DNA of 64,000 bases from Bacillus sp. FJAT-26390 (GTDB taxonomy: Bacteria; Bacillota; Bacilli; Paenibacillales; Paenibacillaceae), in contig NZ_MAQX01000001.1 in NCBI RefSeq assembly GCF_001682865.1, positions 868,001 through 932,000 on the forward strand. The letters are read 5' to 3'. Positions 62,871 through 64,000 of this stretch are shown one piece after another. Below the pieces are notes generated by a model. The model made no database searches. It saw only the letters and a list, made by a program, of their open reading frames with translations, and had not been told where the DNA came from. Numbering within the stretch: position 1 is the stretch's first letter; each line of letters opens with the position of its first letter. Position numbers and translations under genes: made by a program.

Positions 62871-63767
62871 ATGGAGCAAAATAGCGCTATTTTATTATGT
62901 GTAACGAAGCTGCGAGAGGAAGAACAACGGATTATCGATCATCTCAAGGTGTTTGGTATTCGCGTGCAGGTAAATCTTGATTCGATGGAGTTGCCTTTAA
63001 GCGGTGGTGAGGTTGAGCCTTTCGGCCTCGCTCTCATCCGTTGCCTATCTCAGAAAAACGCGCTGAATCGCGCCCATCTGCTGGAGTTAGCCGGGCATGA
63101 GACGCTGAATTCGGTAAAGGCGATTACGATTTGCACGAATAAAATTCACCAAGCGATCGTGTTTCAAAAGCATGGCATTCCTCAACCTCGGTTTAAAATT
63201 GCTTTTACGCCTGAGAAGCTGTACGACGCCATGCGGAATTTCGACGATCTGTGCGTCATCAAACCGGCGACTTCGTCTTGGGGCAGGGGAATTGCCAGAA
63301 TTACCGGCAAAGAATGTTTGGACGGCTGGATTGCAGCGCGCGAATCCGTTGATCCTGGGCATCAATCCTTTCCGGTATTGGTGCAACAATTTGTAGAGAA
63401 GGGGGACTATGATATACGTGTTGTCATTGTCGGCCGTACGCCCATCGTAGCTTTCCGGCGGGTATCTGCTGATAACTGGAAGACGAATACGCACTTAGGC
63501 GCGGAAATCGATCCCATTCCAATAAACGAAGAGATTGCGTCTATTTGCAGACGGCTGACGCAAGTGTTAGGTGAAGGCGTTTATGGCGCAGATCTATTTT
63601 ATGACTATAAAGAGCAGCGGTATCTCGTTTGTGAAGTGAACCAAAATCCGGAATTCGCTAAGTCGTGGAAAATCCATGGCGTCGATGTGGCCTATCATAT
63701 CGCAAAATATGTGAGAGAAGTGGTAGAGCTTAAAAACACGGCCAAATACACGGTTATTTCTCAGTAA
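62871..63767 (+). CDS. lysX: LysX/ArgX-type ATP-grasp ligase
   Basis: 298 residues, starting 9 bp after lysW. RimK-type ATP-grasp fold: VIKPATSSWGRGIARI carries the SWGR motif typical of LysX, and CEVNQNPEFAKSWKIHGVDV is the metal- and substrate-binding segment (VNxxxEF). Expected reaction: ATP-dependent coupling of an amino acid amino group to the C-terminal Glu of LysW. Bacillota normally make lysine by the diaminopimelate route, so this points to a specialised pathway. No good RBS; coupled translation is likely. Confidence 0.88.
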   Translation: MEQNSAILLCVTKLREEEQRIIDHLKVFGIRVQVNLDSMELPLSGGEVEPFGLALIRCLSQKNALNRAHLLELAGHETLNSVKAITICTNKIHQAIVFQKHGIPQPRFKIAFTPEKLYDAMRNFDDLCVIKPATSSWGRGIARITGKECLDGWIAARESVDPGHQSFPVLVQQFVEKGDYDIRVVIVGRTPIVAFRRVSADNWKTNTHLGAEIDPIPINEEIASICRRLTQVLGEGVYGADLFYDYKEQRYLVCEVNQNPEFAKSWKIHGVDVAYHIAKYVREVVELKNTAKYTVISQ

Positions 63768-63786
63768 ATAGGGAGGAAATATAGGA

Positions 63787-64000
63787 ATGGGAGAAACTTT
63801 AACGAAGCCCGAGGCTGCCTTGCAGAAAGAAAACTATTTTCAGCTTTCCTTTGTATTAGCGAGAGTTTTGAACTCCGGCGTCATTATGAGTATCGAGAAA
63901 AATGATCATGAGCTAAAAGGGCTCGAGAAGAGCATCGCCAAGCTCACGAAAACCAAATACGTCTCCTTATTTAATAGCTATACAGGAGCGATTCACGGTG
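63787..64000 (+). CDS. PLP-dependent DegT/DnrJ/EryC1-like enzyme, partial
   Basis: The first 71 codons before the window end, after GGGAGG. LKGLEKSIAKLTKTKYVSLF followed by NSYTGAIHG matches the N-terminal PLP-site loop of the DegT/DnrJ/EryC1/StrS aminotransferase family. It follows lysX by 19 bp. It could transaminate the carrier-bound intermediate, but the catalytic Lys lies beyond the window. Confidence 0.6.
   Translation, partial: MGETLTKPEAALQKENYFQLSFVLARVLNSGVIMSIEKNDHELKGLEKSIAKLTKTKYVSLFNSYTGAIHG

Noticed and set aside
1-64000. CRISPR arrays, tRNA or rRNA genes
   Set aside because: No regularly spaced repeats, no cas genes and no tRNA- or rRNA-like sequence were noticed on reading.

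Overview
The window reads as a low-to-mid GC Bacillota chromosome, most likely Paenibacillus or a close relative. The basis is strong AGGAGG-type ribosome sites, frequent TTG/GTG starts, a SpoIIP-family sporulation protein, LplB/LplC-type sugar permeases, DUF4832 proteins and many AraC/LacI/MerR/TetR regulators. The genus is an inference. No rRNA, tRNA or CRISPR array was found.

Region 1 (1-4013) is chromosomal: CsbD, an AraC regulator running without a stop into a siderophore-binding lipoprotein that has its own promoter and a perfect Fur box, a TetR regulator, a carboxymuconolactone-decarboxylase-like protein and a MerR regulator.

Region 2 (about 4080-27315) looks like an integrated mobile island. 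A large serine recombinase and HTH regulator lie at the left. A possible replication initiator, a GC-rich hairpin region, small unknown genes and RadC follow. Next come a UDG-like protein, an HTH regulator, and a membrane plus ankyrin gene pair. The core is a defence block: SNF2 helicase, DUF4391, type III Mod and type III Res, then a DEAH helicase with a small partner. An HNH protein and a compact RlmH lie at the right, between 18-bp direct repeats. The right repeat continues into a sequence that translates like an RlmH C-terminus followed by a stop, and a related sequence lies in the 3' end of the recombinase gene. This recalls staphylococcal SCC elements, which integrate at the rlmH 3' end.

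Region 3 (27368-42592) returns to chromosomal genes: a MerR-SRPBCC-SRPBCC operon behind a 19-bp-spacer promoter, malate:quinone oxidoreductase, a YjbR-like protein, a LysM protein, and a LacI-controlled carbohydrate operon (two DUF4832 proteins, GNAT-like acyltransferase, Gfo/Idh/MocA oxidoreductase, two ABC permeases and a binding lipoprotein).

Region 4 (42600-56618) mixes intact and decaying genes. Intact ones include the SpoIIP-like protein, a stalk-domain/solute-binding fusion, a histidine phosphatase, an HTH-PBP regulator with modA-modB but no modC, NTF2-like, GNAT and AraC proteins, a secreted beta-helix protein and an alpha/beta hydrolase. Decaying ones are a PAF-acetylhydrolase relic, a membrane-protein fragment, an IS3-type remnant, a MocR pseudogene and a thioredoxin pseudogene.

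Region 5 (56933-64000) is a compact operon: a five-gene oligopeptide-type ABC transporter, then LysW (amino-group carrier protein, 57 aa), a LysX-type ATP-grasp ligase, and the start of a DegT/DnrJ-like PLP enzyme cut by the window end. Together these suggest carrier-protein-based biosynthesis of an amino-acid-derived compound linked to a dedicated transporter. This and the defence island are the two most interesting parts of the window.
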